From Rhodospirillaceae bacterium (GTDB lineage Bacteria > Pseudomonadota > Alphaproteobacteria > SHVZ01), in contig JAEULB010000019.1 of NCBI GenBank assembly GCA_016792585.1, positions 1 through 50,106 of the forward strand: a DNA stretch of 50,106 bases, written 5' to 3'. The notes under the pieces were generated by a model. The model searched no databases. It was not told where the DNA came from and was given only the letters and a program-made list of their open reading frames with translations. Made by a program: the position numbers and the translations under genes. Of the stretch, positions 1 to 10,158 are shown piece after piece. Each line of letters opens with the position of its first letter. Within the stretch, counting starts at the first letter, position 1.

Positions 1-1
1 G

Positions 2-898
2 CAGCTGATCAATGGTGTGACGCTGGGCGCGATCTACGGCCTGATCGCCATCGGCTACACCATGGTCTACGGCATCGTCGGCATGATCAACTTCGCCCAT
101 GGCGAGGTCTACATGATCGGCGCCTTCATCTCGATCATCACCTTCATCGTGCTGGGGCTCGGCGGCATCACCTTCATCCCGCTGGCGCTTCTGGTCGTCC
201 TGCTGTCGGCGATGGTGTTCACCGCCGCCTACGGCTGGTCGGTCGAGCGCATCGCCTATCGGCCGCTCCGAGGCTCCTTCCGCCTGGCGCCTCTGATCTC
301 GGCGATCGGCATGTCGCTGTTCCTGCAGAACTACGTTCAGCTGGTCCAGGGCGCGCGCGTCAAGCCGATGCAGCCGGTGATCACCGGTGGCTTCGAGTTC
401 TTCCAGGGAGGCGGCTTCACCGTCCGGCTCAGCTACATCCAGATCATCATTGTCGTGCTGACCATCGCGCTGATGGCTGGATTCACGCTGCTGATCCAGC
501 GCACCGCCCTCGGCCGCGCCCAGCGCGCCTGCGAGCAGGACATGGGCATGGCGGCTCTGGTCGGCGTCGACGTCAACCGCACGATCTCGCTGACCTTCGT
601 GATGGGCGCGATGCTTGCCGCTGTCGCCGGCATGATGGTGACGCTGTACTACGGTGTCATCGACTTCTTCATCGGCTTCCTCGCCGGCGTTAAGGCCTTC
701 ACCGCGGCGGTGCTGGGCGGAATCGGCTCGCTTCCGGGCGCCATGCTCGGCGGCCTGCTGATCGGCCTGATCGAGGCCTTCTGGTCGGCCTATTTCAGCG
801 TCGAGTACAAGGACGTCGCGGTCTTCGTGATCCTGGTGCTGACTCTGATCTTCAAGCCGACCGGGCTTCTCGGCAAACCCGACATCGAGAAGGTCTGA
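2..898 (+). CDS. livH: LivH, branched-chain amino acid ABC permease (5' end cut by window)
   Basis: Inner-membrane permease of the high-affinity branched-chain amino acid importer (HAAT family), pairing with LivM. The open frame runs from the window edge (codons for QLING precede the first GTG at 17), and the segment GAIYGLIAIGYTMVYGIVGM aligns with an internal part of LivH. The true start is therefore outside the window and roughly ten residues are missing. About 299 codons are visible, close to the usual 290-305. Hydrophobic segments occur throughout, and the loop ERIAYRPLRG (about residues 80-90) is typical. The stop overlaps the livM start by one base (TGATG), indicating translational coupling. 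Confidence 0.95.
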   Translation, partial: QLINGVTLGAIYGLIAIGYTMVYGIVGMINFAHGEVYMIGAFISIITFIVLGLGGITFIPLALLVVLLSAMVFTAAYGWSVERIAYRPLRGSFRLAPLISAIGMSLFLQNYVQLVQGARVKPMQPVITGGFEFFQGGGFTVRLSYIQIIIVVLTIALMAGFTLLIQRTALGRAQRACEQDMGMAALVGVDVNRTISLTFVMGAMLAAVAGMMVTLYYGVIDFFIGFLAGVKAFTAAVLGGIGSLPGAMLGGLLIGLIEAFWSAYFSVEYKDVAVFVILVLTLIFKPTGLLGKPDIEKV

Positions 899-2319
899 TG
901 GACGTCCGAGCCCTCCTTAAGGACGCCGGGCTCGCGGCCTTCGTCGCCTTCATGCTGGCCTTGCCGATGATCGGCTTCCAGACCGTCGACGTCTCGGGCG
1001 GGCACGGCATCACCGTGGTCACCCGCTTCGGCGACGTGGCAATCACGGTGGCGCTGGTTCTCGTCGGCCGGATCGCGCTCGGCCTTCTCGACAATACGTC
1101 CTGGCGCCTGCCGATCCTGCTGGTCTCCGCGGCGATCGCAATCGGCATGCCGTTCGTCAAGAACCCGTATCCGGTCATCACGAACCTGAGCGTGATGGCG
1201 GCGGCAGTTATCGCGATCCGTGCCACCTGGCTCTATTTCGGACTTTCCGCCGTCGTCGAGCGCGACGAGGGCAATCGGCTCGGCGATGCGGCCGCCTTTG
1301 TCGGGCGCTGGTTCGGTCCGGTCTTCGTGATCTTCGCGGTGATCTTCCCGTTCCTGCCGACGACGTCGCGCTACCTGCTCGACCTTGGCATCCTCGTGCT
1401 CACCTACGTGATGCTGGGATGGGGCCTCAACGTCGTCGTCGGCCTCGCCGGCCTGCTCGATCTGGGTTACGTCGCCTTCTACGCGGTCGGCGCCTATTCG
1501 TACGCGATCATCGCACACGAGTTCGGATGGTCGTTCTGGGCCTGCCTGCCGCTCGCCGGCCTCTTCGCCGCGTTCTTCGGCGTGATTCTGGGCTTCCCGG
1601 TGCTGCGCCTTCGCGGCGACTATCTCGCGATCGTCACGCTGGGGTTCGGCGAGATCATCCGCATCGTGCTGCTCAACTGGTCGTCGTTCTCGGGCGGCCC
1701 CAATGGCATCAGCGGCGTCCCGCGACCGTCGTTCCTCGGCATGCCGTTCACCGCCAATCCGCCGGAAGGAACGACCTCGTTCCATCAGTTCTTCGGCCTG
1801 GATTTTTCGCCCGAGCATCGGATCGTCTTCCTCTACTACCTGATCCTGGCGCTGGCGCTGGTCACCAACTCGTTCACTCTTCGCATCCGCAAGCTGCCGA
1901 TCGGGCGCGCCTGGGAAGCGCTGCGCGAGGATGAGATCGCCTGCCGGGCGCTCGGCATCAATCCGACCAACACCAAGCTTACCGCCTTCGCCATCGGCGC
2001 GATGTTCGCCGGATTCGCCGGCGCCTTCTTCGCCACGCGCCAGGGCTTCATCAGCCCCGAGAGCTTCGCCTTCATCGAATCCGCGGTGATCCTGGCGATC
2101 GTCGTGCTGGGCGGCATGGGAAGCCAGATCGGCGTCGTGCTGGCCGCGGTGCTGCTGATCGGCATCCCCGAGTTCTTCCGCGAGCTGGCCCAGTACCGCA
2201 TGCTGGCCTTCGGTGCGGCGATGGTCGGCATCATGATCTGGCGTCCGCGCGGCTTGCTCGCGCACCGCGACCCGTCGATCCGCCTGCCGGAGGCAGCGAA
2301 GGCCGGCGCGGATGACTAG
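898..2319 (+). CDS. livM: LivM, branched-chain amino acid ABC permease
   Basis: Second permease of the branched-chain amino acid importer, 473 aa. The first 150 residues or so form an N-terminal extension with several hydrophobic segments, as in longer LivM proteins. The conserved core follows from about residue 155, with LGLNVVVGLAGLLDLGY-type residues near 178-192 and the cytoplasmic coupling motif GRAWEALREDEIACRALGIN near 335-355. It starts on the ATG overlapping the livH stop and ends eight bases inside livG. Orientation and overlap make livHMGF one transcription unit. Confidence 0.95.
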   Translation: MDVRALLKDAGLAAFVAFMLALPMIGFQTVDVSGGHGITVVTRFGDVAITVALVLVGRIALGLLDNTSWRLPILLVSAAIAIGMPFVKNPYPVITNLSVMAAAVIAIRATWLYFGLSAVVERDEGNRLGDAAAFVGRWFGPVFVIFAVIFPFLPTTSRYLLDLGILVLTYVMLGWGLNVVVGLAGLLDLGYVAFYAVGAYSYAIIAHEFGWSFWACLPLAGLFAAFFGVILGFPVLRLRGDYLAIVTLGFGEIIRIVLLNWSSFSGGPNGISGVPRPSFLGMPFTANPPEGTTSFHQFFGLDFSPEHRIVFLYYLILALALVTNSFTLRIRKLPIGRAWEALREDEIACRALGINPTNTKLTAFAIGAMFAGFAGAFFATRQGFISPESFAFIESAVILAIVVLGGMGSQIGVVLAAVLLIGIPEFFRELAQYRMLAFGAAMVGIMIWRPRGLLAHRDPSIRLPEAAKAGADD

Positions 2320-3162
2320 GACGCCGCTGCTCCAGGTCGATCACCTGACGATGCGCTTCGGCGGTCTCGTCGCCGTCAACGACGTCTCGTTCACCGCGTA
2401 CGATCGCGAGATCACAGCAATCATCGGCCCGAACGGCGCCGGCAAGACCACGGTGTTCAACTGCCTGACCGGCTTCTACAACGCGCCGGTCGGACGCTTG
2501 AAGCTGACCGGCGCCCGCGGCGAGTTCCTGCTCGAGCGGATGGACGGGTTCCGTATTGCCCAGCAGGCCGGTGTCGCCCGGACCTTCCAGAACATCCGCC
2601 TGTTCCCGCGCATGACCGTGCTCGAGAACCTGATCATCGCGCAGCACAACGTGCTGATGCGGGCATCCGGCTATACGCTCGCCGGCTTGTTCGGGCTCAA
2701 GAGCTATCGCGACGCCGAGCGGGATGCGATCGATCTCGCCAGGCTCTGGCTCGATCGCCTGGGGCTGACGTCTCAGGCCGACTGGGAAGCCGGCAACCTT
2801 CCCTACGGCTCGCAGCGCCGGCTCGAGATCGCGCGCGCGATGTGCACGCGGCCAGTTCTGCTGTGCCTCGACGAGCCTGCGGCGGGTCTCAACCCGCGCG
2901 AGTCCGCCGAGCTCCGCGAGCTGCTGATCGAGATCCGCGACCAGCACAAGATCGGCATCCTCCTGATCGAGCACGACATGAGCGTGGTCATGGGAATCTC
3001 CGACCACATCGTCGTGCTCGACTACGGCCGGATGATCGCCGGCGGCACGCCCGCAGAGGTCCGAAGCGACCCTGCGGTGATCCGGGCATATCTCGGCGAG
3101 GAGGAGACCGACCAGATCCCGCCCGAGGTCGCCGGCGACCTCCACCAGGAGGGCAGGATCTG

Positions 3163-3163
<1 letters not shown>
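2312..3163 (+). CDS. livG: LivG, branched-chain amino acid ABC transporter ATPase
   Basis: ATP-binding subunit of the Liv importer, 283 aa. Walker A GPNGAGKTT is at residues 39-47. The signature region reads YGSQRRLEIARAM rather than canonical LSGGQ, which is usual for LivG. Walker B is LLCLDEPAAGLNP and the switch histidine lies in LIEHDMSVVM. The C-terminus carries the short BCA_ABC_TP_C extension (AYLGEE). Its start overlaps livM by eight bases and its TGA shares one base with the livF ATG. Confidence 0.95.
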
Positions 3164-3873
<710 letters not shown>

Positions 3874-3874
3874 G

Positions 3875-4216
3875 ATGAGCGAGATTCTCGGAACCTCTTT
3901 CGGCCTCTTCGTCCTGGTGACGCTGGTGATGTTCGGCGCCGCTGCCTGGCAGACCGGCCAGGCGCTCGCCCATACCTGGCGACCCTATTGGCACATGATC
4001 GTCTACGGCTTGATGCTGGCTGCAGCCGACCGCCTGATGCTGGTGCTGCTGTTCGGAGGCAAGCTCCTTGCCGTCCCGCCTTATCTGGTCGCGGCCGTGG
4101 TGACGATCGCGATCGGCAGCCTGGGATTCCGTCTGACCCAGGTCCGAAAGATGGTCGGGCAGTACCCCTGGATCTACGAGCGCGACGGCCTGCTCGGCTG
4201 GCGCGAGCGCCGCTAG
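3875..4216 (+). CDS. DUF6867 family small membrane protein
   Basis: A 113-aa protein starting one base after the livF stop, in the same operon. It has three predicted membrane segments (about residues 7-28, 42-62 and 66-88), then a charged tail ending YPWIYERDGLLGWRERR. Proteins of this kind (DUF6867) sit next to liv genes in many alphaproteobacteria; that association is family knowledge, and a role in the transporter is inference. No catalytic motif is visible. The ATG at 3875 was chosen over an upstream in-frame ATG inside livF. Confidence 0.8.
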   Translation: MSEILGTSFGLFVLVTLVMFGAAAWQTGQALAHTWRPYWHMIVYGLMLAAADRLMLVLLFGGKLLAVPPYLVAAVVTIAIGSLGFRLTQVRKMVGQYPWIYERDGLLGWRERR

Positions 4217-4285
4217 CAAGCGGTTGGGGCTTAGGGTAGCATTTCACCATCGCCGTCCGCATTCCGCGGCCGGGAGCTTAGTTTG

Positions 4286-4309
4286 GCCTGCTTCGATGCA
4301 GGCAGTTTT
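4286..4309 (+). terminator. weak hairpin between DUF6867 gene and livK
   Basis: Six-base stem GCCTGC / GCAGGC (4286-4291 / 4298-4303) with a six-base loop, followed by AGTTTT. It could be a partial terminator or attenuator that lets livK be expressed at a level different from livHMGF. The stem is short, so this is tentative. Confidence 0.3.
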
Positions 4310-4332
4310 CAACGACAGGGAGCCGAACCAAC

Positions 4333-5448
4333 ATGCGTAAATTGACGTCCTCGCTCCTCGCTGCTGTCGCCGTCGCGGCCTTCGCCGCGGTCCCGGCTTC
4401 GGCGCAGGATATCGTGGTCGCGACCGCCGGTCCGATCACCGGCCAGTACGCGGCCTTCGGCGAGCAGATGAAGCGCGGCGCCGAGATGGCGGTCGCCGAC
4501 ATCAACGCCAAGGGCGGCGTGATGGGCAAGAAGCTCAAGCTCGAAGTCGGCGACGATGCCTGCGATCCGAAGCAGGCGGTGGCCGTCGCCAACCAGATGG
4601 CGGGCAAGAAGATCGTGTTCATGGCCGGGCACTTCTGCTCGTCCTCCTCGATCCCGGCCTCGGCCATCTACAACGAGAGCGGCATCCTGCAGATGACGCC
4701 GGCCTCGACCAATCCGGCGCTGACCGAGGAAGCCTCCTCGAAGAAGTGGAACAACGTGTTCCGCACCTGCGGCCGCGACGACGCCCAGGGCCTGGTCGCC
4801 GGCAAGTTCCTTGCCTCGCAGTACAAGGGCAAGAAGGTCGCGATCATCCACGACAAGTCGGCCTACGGTAAGGGCCTCGCCGACGAGACCAAGAAGGCGA
4901 TGAACGCCGCTGGCCTCACCGAAGTGATGTACGAAGCCATCACCCAGGGCGACAAGGACTTCACTGCGCTGGTCTCGAAGATGAAGGCCGCCGGCGTGGA
5001 TGCCATGTATCTCGGCGGCTACCACACCGAAGCCGGTCTGCTCGTCCGCCAGTCGCGCGAGCAGGGCCTGAACGCGCTGCTCGTGTCGGGCGACGCGCTG
5101 GTCACCGACGAGTTCTGGAAGATCACCGGACCGGCCGGCCAGGGCACGCTTATGACCTTCGCTCCGGATCCGCGGAAGCTCAAGACCGCCGAGGACGTGG
5201 TCAAGAAGTTCAAGGCCGCGAACTACGACCCTGAGGGCTACACCCTCTACACCTACGCCGCCTTCCAGGCGTGGGCCGCTGCCGTCGCGAAGGCTGGCTC
5301 GACCGACGTCGCGAAGGTCTCCGCCGCCCTCAAGGGCATGACCGCCGACACCGTTCTGGGCAAGCTCGCCTGGGACGCCAAGGGCGACGTCAAGGAAGCC
5401 GCCTACGTCTGGTACGTCTTCAAGGACGGCAAGTACTCCGAGATGTAA
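4333..5448 (+). CDS. livK: Branched-chain amino acid-binding protein (LivK type)
   Basis: Periplasmic substrate-binding protein (Peripla_BP_6 fold) delivering leucine/isoleucine/valine or related amino acids to LivHMGF, 371 aa. The signal peptide occupies about residues 1-24 (n-region MRK, hydrophobic core, cleavage after ASA). The mature protein begins QDIVVATAGPITGQYAAFGEQ, the classic first strand and ligand loop. GHFCSSSSIPAS near residues 100-112 corresponds to the ligand-contacting serines of LivK/LivJ. A GGGAG-like site lies about 11 bases upstream. The substrate is inferred from family and context. Confidence 0.92.
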   Translation: MRKLTSSLLAAVAVAAFAAVPASAQDIVVATAGPITGQYAAFGEQMKRGAEMAVADINAKGGVMGKKLKLEVGDDACDPKQAVAVANQMAGKKIVFMAGHFCSSSSIPASAIYNESGILQMTPASTNPALTEEASSKKWNNVFRTCGRDDAQGLVAGKFLASQYKGKKVAIIHDKSAYGKGLADETKKAMNAAGLTEVMYEAITQGDKDFTALVSKMKAAGVDAMYLGGYHTEAGLLVRQSREQGLNALLVSGDALVTDEFWKITGPAGQGTLMTFAPDPRKLKTAEDVVKKFKAANYDPEGYTLYTYAAFQAWAAAVAKAGSTDVAKVSAALKGMTADTVLGKLAWDAKGDVKEAAYVWYVFKDGKYSEM

Positions 5449-5473
5449 TCCCATCTCGGGATCGCTCGAAGGG

Positions 5474-5507
5474 ACGGCCCGGCGCTTCGCCGGGCCGTTT
5501 CTTTTTG
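5474..5507 (+). terminator. Rho-independent terminator after livK
   Basis: Perfect 11-base stem ACGGCCCGGCG / CGCCGGGCCGT (5474-5484 / 5488-5498) with a CTT loop, followed by TTCTTTTT. It ends the liv operon 25 bases after the livK stop and separates it from convergent mucR. Confidence 0.9.
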
Positions 5508-5509
5508 GG

Positions 5510-5938
5510 CTAGCGGCGGCGCCGGCCGCGGCCGAGCCCGATCTTCTTGGCGAAATCCGAGCGCTGCGCAGCGTAGTTGGGGGCGACCATTGGATAGTCG
5601 GCCGGCAGGCCCCACTTCGCCCGGTATTCCTCGGGACTCATCCCGTAGGTCGTGCGCAGGTGCCGCTTCAGCATCTTCAGCTTCTTGCCGTCCTCGAGGC
5701 AGACGATGTGATCGGGCATCACCGAGCGCTTGATCGCGACCGCGGGCTTCGGCGCATCGACCGGCTGGACTTTGCCGTGGCCGTTAAGGCCAGCAAGCGA
5801 GGAATAGACCGTGCCGATGACATTGGGCACGTCGAGGGCGACCAGGCGGTTCTGAGAAAGGTAAGCAGATACCACGTCCGTGGTCATCCGCAGCAACTCG
5901 TCATGGGGGACTTTCCGGGGTTCTGTGCGTTCGGCCAT
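5510..5938 (-). CDS. MucR/Ros family transcriptional regulator
   Basis: A 142-aa DNA-binding protein of the Ros/MucR family, which in alphaproteobacteria represses exopolysaccharide, motility, cell-cycle and symbiosis/virulence genes by binding AT-rich targets. The zinc-finger region is near residues 79-100. In Ros the ligands are C-x2-C and H-x4-H. Here the first Cys (IVCLED) and first His (KRHL) are kept, but the second Cys is Asp and the last His position is occupied by T-Y, so only two of four canonical ligands remain. After it come the conserved MSPEEYRAKWGLPADYPMVAP block and a basic tail GRGRRRR. It is monocistronic and convergent to liv. Confidence 0.9.
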   Translation of the reverse strand: MAERTEPRKVPHDELLRMTTDVVSAYLSQNRLVALDVPNVIGTVYSSLAGLNGHGKVQPVDAPKPAVAIKRSVMPDHIVCLEDGKKLKMLKRHLRTTYGMSPEEYRAKWGLPADYPMVAPNYAAQRSDFAKKIGLGRGRRRR

Positions 5939-6192
5939 GGCTTCGAACCTTTGTTGTTAGGCACTCCCCGAGCTTCTCTTTGCATGGGGTAAATCAAGTG
6001 TCAATTCTCCTATAAGAGAAAGATCTGTTTATTTCACCCTAGTCTTTGACTATTTGGCCCAAGGCAGTTCTGGCACCGACTTCCGAAGCAGCGGGGCGGG
6101 CTCGAAAGCGCCAATAGCTTGTGTCGAATTGTCCGCGAGGCCGGAGATATGGTAGAGTTTTGTTGGGTTTCCTTCCGCGCCGTTGTGACGAG
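5939..6192. other. Divergent mucR/rpiB intergenic region with AT-rich stretch
   Basis: 254 bases between mucR (minus) and rpiB (plus). Positions about 5990-6060 are unusually A/T-rich for this window, including runs around TCTTTGACTATTTGG. AT-rich, degenerate sites are what MucR-type proteins bind, so autorepression is plausible. I could not define a confident -35/-10 pair. Confidence 0.35.
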
Positions 6193-6642
6193 ATGCCAGA
6201 CAAAGAGATCATCGGGATCGCTTCCGACCACGCCGGCTTTGAACTCAAGGCAGCGCTCAAGGCTGAGCTCGACGCCTTGGGCTTCGGCGTGCTCGACCTC
6301 GGCACCGACTCCGCCACGAGGTCGGTCGACTATCCGGATTTCGGGCGGGCGATGGCGGACGCGATCAAGGCCGGCAAGATCGCGCGCGGTGTCGTCGTCT
6401 GCGGTACCGGCATCGGCATCTCGATCGCCGCCAATCGTCACCCGTGGATCCGCTGCGCTCTCGTCCATGACGAGACCTCGGCGCGGCTCACCCGCCAGCA
6501 CAACGACGCCAACGTGATGGCGGTCGGCCAACGCCTCATCGGCGTCGAGACCGCCAAGGCTGCGTTGAGGGTCTTTTTCACCACACCGTTCGACGGCGGC
6601 CGGCACGTGCAGCGTGTCGCCAAGCTGACGCCCGCTTCTTGA
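6193..6642 (+). CDS. rpiB: Ribose-5-phosphate isomerase B
   Basis: Interconverts ribose-5-phosphate and ribulose-5-phosphate (pentose phosphate pathway), 149 aa, LacAB/RpiB fold, cytosolic. Visible motifs are the N-terminal SDHAG phosphate/ring-opening motif (residues 11-15), the catalytic Cys70 in [15 protein letters not shown], and RQHNDAN (His103), matching E. coli Cys66 and His99. The ATG at 6193 gives the family length; an upstream in-frame start would add 24 non-conserved residues. It lies seven bases before glyA, and an rpiB-glyA-nrdR order is common in alphaproteobacteria. Ribulose-5-phosphate is also the precursor used by RibB downstream. Confidence 0.93.
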   Translation: MPDKEIIGIASDHAGFELKAALKAELDALGFGVLDLGTDSATRSVDYPDFGRAMADAIKAGKIARGVVVCGTGIGISIAANRHPWIRCALVHDETSARLTRQHNDANVMAVGQRLIGVETAKAALRVFFTTPFDGGRHVQRVAKLTPAS

Positions 6643-6649
6643 GGAACTG

Positions 6650-7948
<1,299 letters not shown>

Positions 7949-7972
7949 TCGTCGTTCGGGGGGAGAAGGAAA

Positions 7973-8434
7973 ATGCGGTGCCCGTTCTGCGGTCACGAAG
8001 ATACTCAGGTCAAGGACTCGCGTCCGACCGAGGATAATTCCGCGATCCGCCGCCGGCGCTTCTGTCCGGCCTGCGGCTCGCGCTTCACCACCTTCGAACG
8101 CGTGCAGCTGCGAGAGCTGACGATCGTGAAGAAGACCGGCAAGCGCGCGCCTTTCGATCGAGACAAGCTGGCGCGCTCGCTGCAGCTGGCGCTCCGCAAG
8201 CGGCCGATCGACGCCGAGCGGCTGGAGCGCGTCGTCAACTCGATCGTGCGCCGCCTCGAAAGCATGGGCGAGAGCGAGATCCCGTCCAGCGTCGTCGGCG
8301 AGCTGGTGATGGAGTCGCTGGCGAACCTCGACCAAGTCGCCTATGTGCGCTTCGCCTCGGTCTATCGCAACTTCCGCGAGGCCAAGGACTTCGGCGATTT
8401 CGTCGGCAAGATCGGCAACGACGCCGAGGACTGA
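7973..8434 (+). CDS. nrdR: Transcriptional repressor NrdR
   Basis: ATP/dATP-sensing repressor of ribonucleotide reductase genes, 153 aa. An N-terminal zinc ribbon has two CxxC pairs (Cys3/Cys6 in CPFCG and a second pair near residues 31-34 in [15 protein letters not shown]), followed by an ATP-cone domain from about residue 49 ([16 protein letters not shown]). It acts at NrdR boxes elsewhere; no nrd genes are in this window. It is located between glyA and ribD, the standard alphaproteobacterial neighbourhood. Confidence 0.95.
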   Translation: MRCPFCGHEDTQVKDSRPTEDNSAIRRRRFCPACGSRFTTFERVQLRELTIVKKTGKRAPFDRDKLARSLQLALRKRPIDAERLERVVNSIVRRLESMGESEIPSSVVGELVMESLANLDQVAYVRFASVYRNFREAKDFGDFVGKIGNDAED

Positions 8435-8450
8435 GGTCCTCGATGATCCG

Positions 8451-9551
8451 ATGAGCACCGACCGCGACTGGATGGAGCGGGCGCTTGTCCTCGCGGTGCG
8501 GGGACTAGGCGAGGTCTGGCCCAATCCGGCGGTCGGCGCCGTGCTGGTCAAGGATGGACAAATCGTCGGTGAGGGCTGGACCCAGAAGGGGGGCCGGCCG
8601 CATGCCGAAACGGTGGCGCTCGCCGCCGCCGGCGCCAAAGCACGGGGTGCCACCCTCTACGTCACGTTGGAGCCTTGCTCGCACCACGGCAAGACGCCGC
8701 CCTGCAACGAGGCGGTGATCGCGGCCAGCGTCGCCCGCGTCGTGGCGGCGATCGAGGACCCGGATCCGCGCGTCTCGGGCCAGGGCTTTGCCAAGCTTCG
8801 TGCGGCTGGCATCCCGGTGGAGGTCGGCGAGGGGGCGGCGGCCGCGCGCGAGATCAATTTCGGCTTTCTCACCCGGATCGCGGAAGGCCGGCCGATGGTG
8901 ACCGCGAAGCTGGCGACCAGCCTCGACGGCCGCATCGCCACTCACGCCGGCGAAAGCCAGTGGATCACCGGCGAGATGGCGCGCCAGGAAGGCCATCGGC
9001 TGCGATCAGATCACGACGCGATCATGGTCGGCGTCGCCACTGCGATGGCCGACGATCCGAAGCTCACGGTTCGGGTGCCGGGCGCCGAACACCGGAAGCC
9101 GGTTCGCATCGTCGTCGACAGTCGGTTGAGATTGTCGCTGACCTCGCAGCTGGTGATGAGCGCGCGCGAGGTGCCGACCTGGATCATGGCGCTTCCCGGA
9201 AACGACCCCCTCAGGGTCAAGGCGTTCGTCGATCTCGGCGTCGAGGTGCTGGAGGTCCCGGCGGAGGAGGTGGGGCGCCCCGACATCGGCGCCGCGCTCA
9301 AGATTCTCGGCCGGCGCGGCCTCACCCGCCTCCTGGTCGAGGGCGGCGGTCGGCTGATCGCGAGCCTGATGGCGGCTCAATGCGTCGACCGGCTGGTCTG
9401 GTTCCGCGCCCCGATCGTGATCGGCGGCGACGGGATCCCGGCGGCGGCGGCGATCGGCGTCGAGCGGCTGGCCCAGGCGCCGCGCTGGAAGCGGATAGGC
9501 CAGGTCGCGCTCGGCGACGATGTGATGGAAACCTACGCCCGAACAGCGTAG
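8451..9551 (+). CDS. ribD: RibD, bifunctional deaminase/reductase of riboflavin synthesis
   Basis: Catalyses steps 2 and 3 of riboflavin synthesis: deamination of the GTP-derived pyrimidine and NADPH-dependent reduction of the ribosyl chain; 366 aa. The N-terminal CDA-type deaminase domain has zinc ligands His51 (HAE, with proton-shuttle Glu53), Cys76 and Cys85 in PCSHHGKTPPC. The reductase domain starts around residue 150 (MVTAKLATSLDGRIAT) and ends with the LLVEGGGRL motif. I chose the ATG at 8451, sixteen bases after nrdR, since the upstream in-frame region overlaps nrdR out of frame. First gene of ribD-ribE-ribBX-ribH. Confidence 0.94.
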   Translation: MSTDRDWMERALVLAVRGLGEVWPNPAVGAVLVKDGQIVGEGWTQKGGRPHAETVALAAAGAKARGATLYVTLEPCSHHGKTPPCNEAVIAASVARVVAAIEDPDPRVSGQGFAKLRAAGIPVEVGEGAAAAREINFGFLTRIAEGRPMVTAKLATSLDGRIATHAGESQWITGEMARQEGHRLRSDHDAIMVGVATAMADDPKLTVRVPGAEHRKPVRIVVDSRLRLSLTSQLVMSAREVPTWIMALPGNDPLRVKAFVDLGVEVLEVPAEEVGRPDIGAALKILGRRGLTRLLVEGGGRLIASLMAAQCVDRLVWFRAPIVIGGDGIPAAAAIGVERLAQAPRWKRIGQVALGDDVMETYARTA

Positions 9552-9561
9552 GTATCGGCCC

Positions 9562-10158
9562 ATGTTCACAGGGATCGTCACCGATGTCGGGCGCGTCGCG
9601 TCCGTCGCCGACCGCGGCGACAGGCGTTTCGTGATTGCGACCGGCTTCGACACCTCGACCGTCGATATCGGTGCCTCGATCGCATGCTCAGGCTGCTGCC
9701 TGACCGTGGTCGAGAAGGAGCAGGGCCGCTTCGCGGTCGACGCGTCGGGAGAAACCCTTTCGGTCACGACGCTGGGCACCTGGAAGGAAGGCACCGAAGT
9801 CAACCTGGAGCGTGCGCTCAGGCTCGGCGACGAGCTCGGCGGTCACCTCGTCTCCGGCCATGTGGACGGCGTCGGCGCCGTCGTCTCGGTCAAGGAGGAG
9901 GGAGCGAGCCACCGGATCGTCTTCGAGGCGCCGGAACCGCTCGCCCGCTTCATCGCCTCCAAGGGCTCGATCTGCATCGACGGCGTTTCCCTCACCGTCA
10001 ACGAGGTTGACGGACGGCGCTTCGGCGTCAACATCATCCCCCACACCTGGACGCAGACGACCTTTCGCCGGCTTGGGCAAGGCAGCCGCGTCAATCTCGA
10101 AATCGACCTCCTCGCCCGCTACGTCGAGCGGCTGAGGGAGACGGAGTTGGCCCGATGA
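9562..10158 (+). CDS. ribE: Riboflavin synthase (alpha subunit)
   Basis: Dismutates two 6,7-dimethyl-8-ribityllumazine molecules to riboflavin plus pyrimidinedione, 198 aa. Two lumazine-binding repeats are visible. The first begins MFTGIVTDVGRV, and the second begins near residue 97 (HLVSGHVDGVGAVVSV); each ends with a C/S-x-GxSLTV-type block (CCLTV, GVSLTVNEV). The length is normal. It starts ten bases after ribD and overlaps ribBX by four bases (ATGA). Confidence 0.95.
   Translation: MFTGIVTDVGRVASVADRGDRRFVIATGFDTSTVDIGASIACSGCCLTVVEKEQGRFAVDASGETLSVTTLGTWKEGTEVNLERALRLGDELGGHLVSGHVDGVGAVVSVKEEGASHRIVFEAPEPLARFIASKGSICIDGVSLTVNEVDGRRFGVNIIPHTWTQTTFRRLGQGSRVNLEIDLLARYVERLRETELAR

Noticed and set aside
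790..2265. 491-residue minus-strand open frame opposite livM, and similar long antisense frames
   Set aside because: Low-complexity Arg/Asp/Glu/His-rich translation, complementary to a clear liv permease. A common artefact of high-GC codon bias on the opposite strand.
2842..3162. Longer livF starting inside livG
   Set aside because: The extra 107 residues are an alternate-frame translation of livG; the ATG at 3163 gives the family start.
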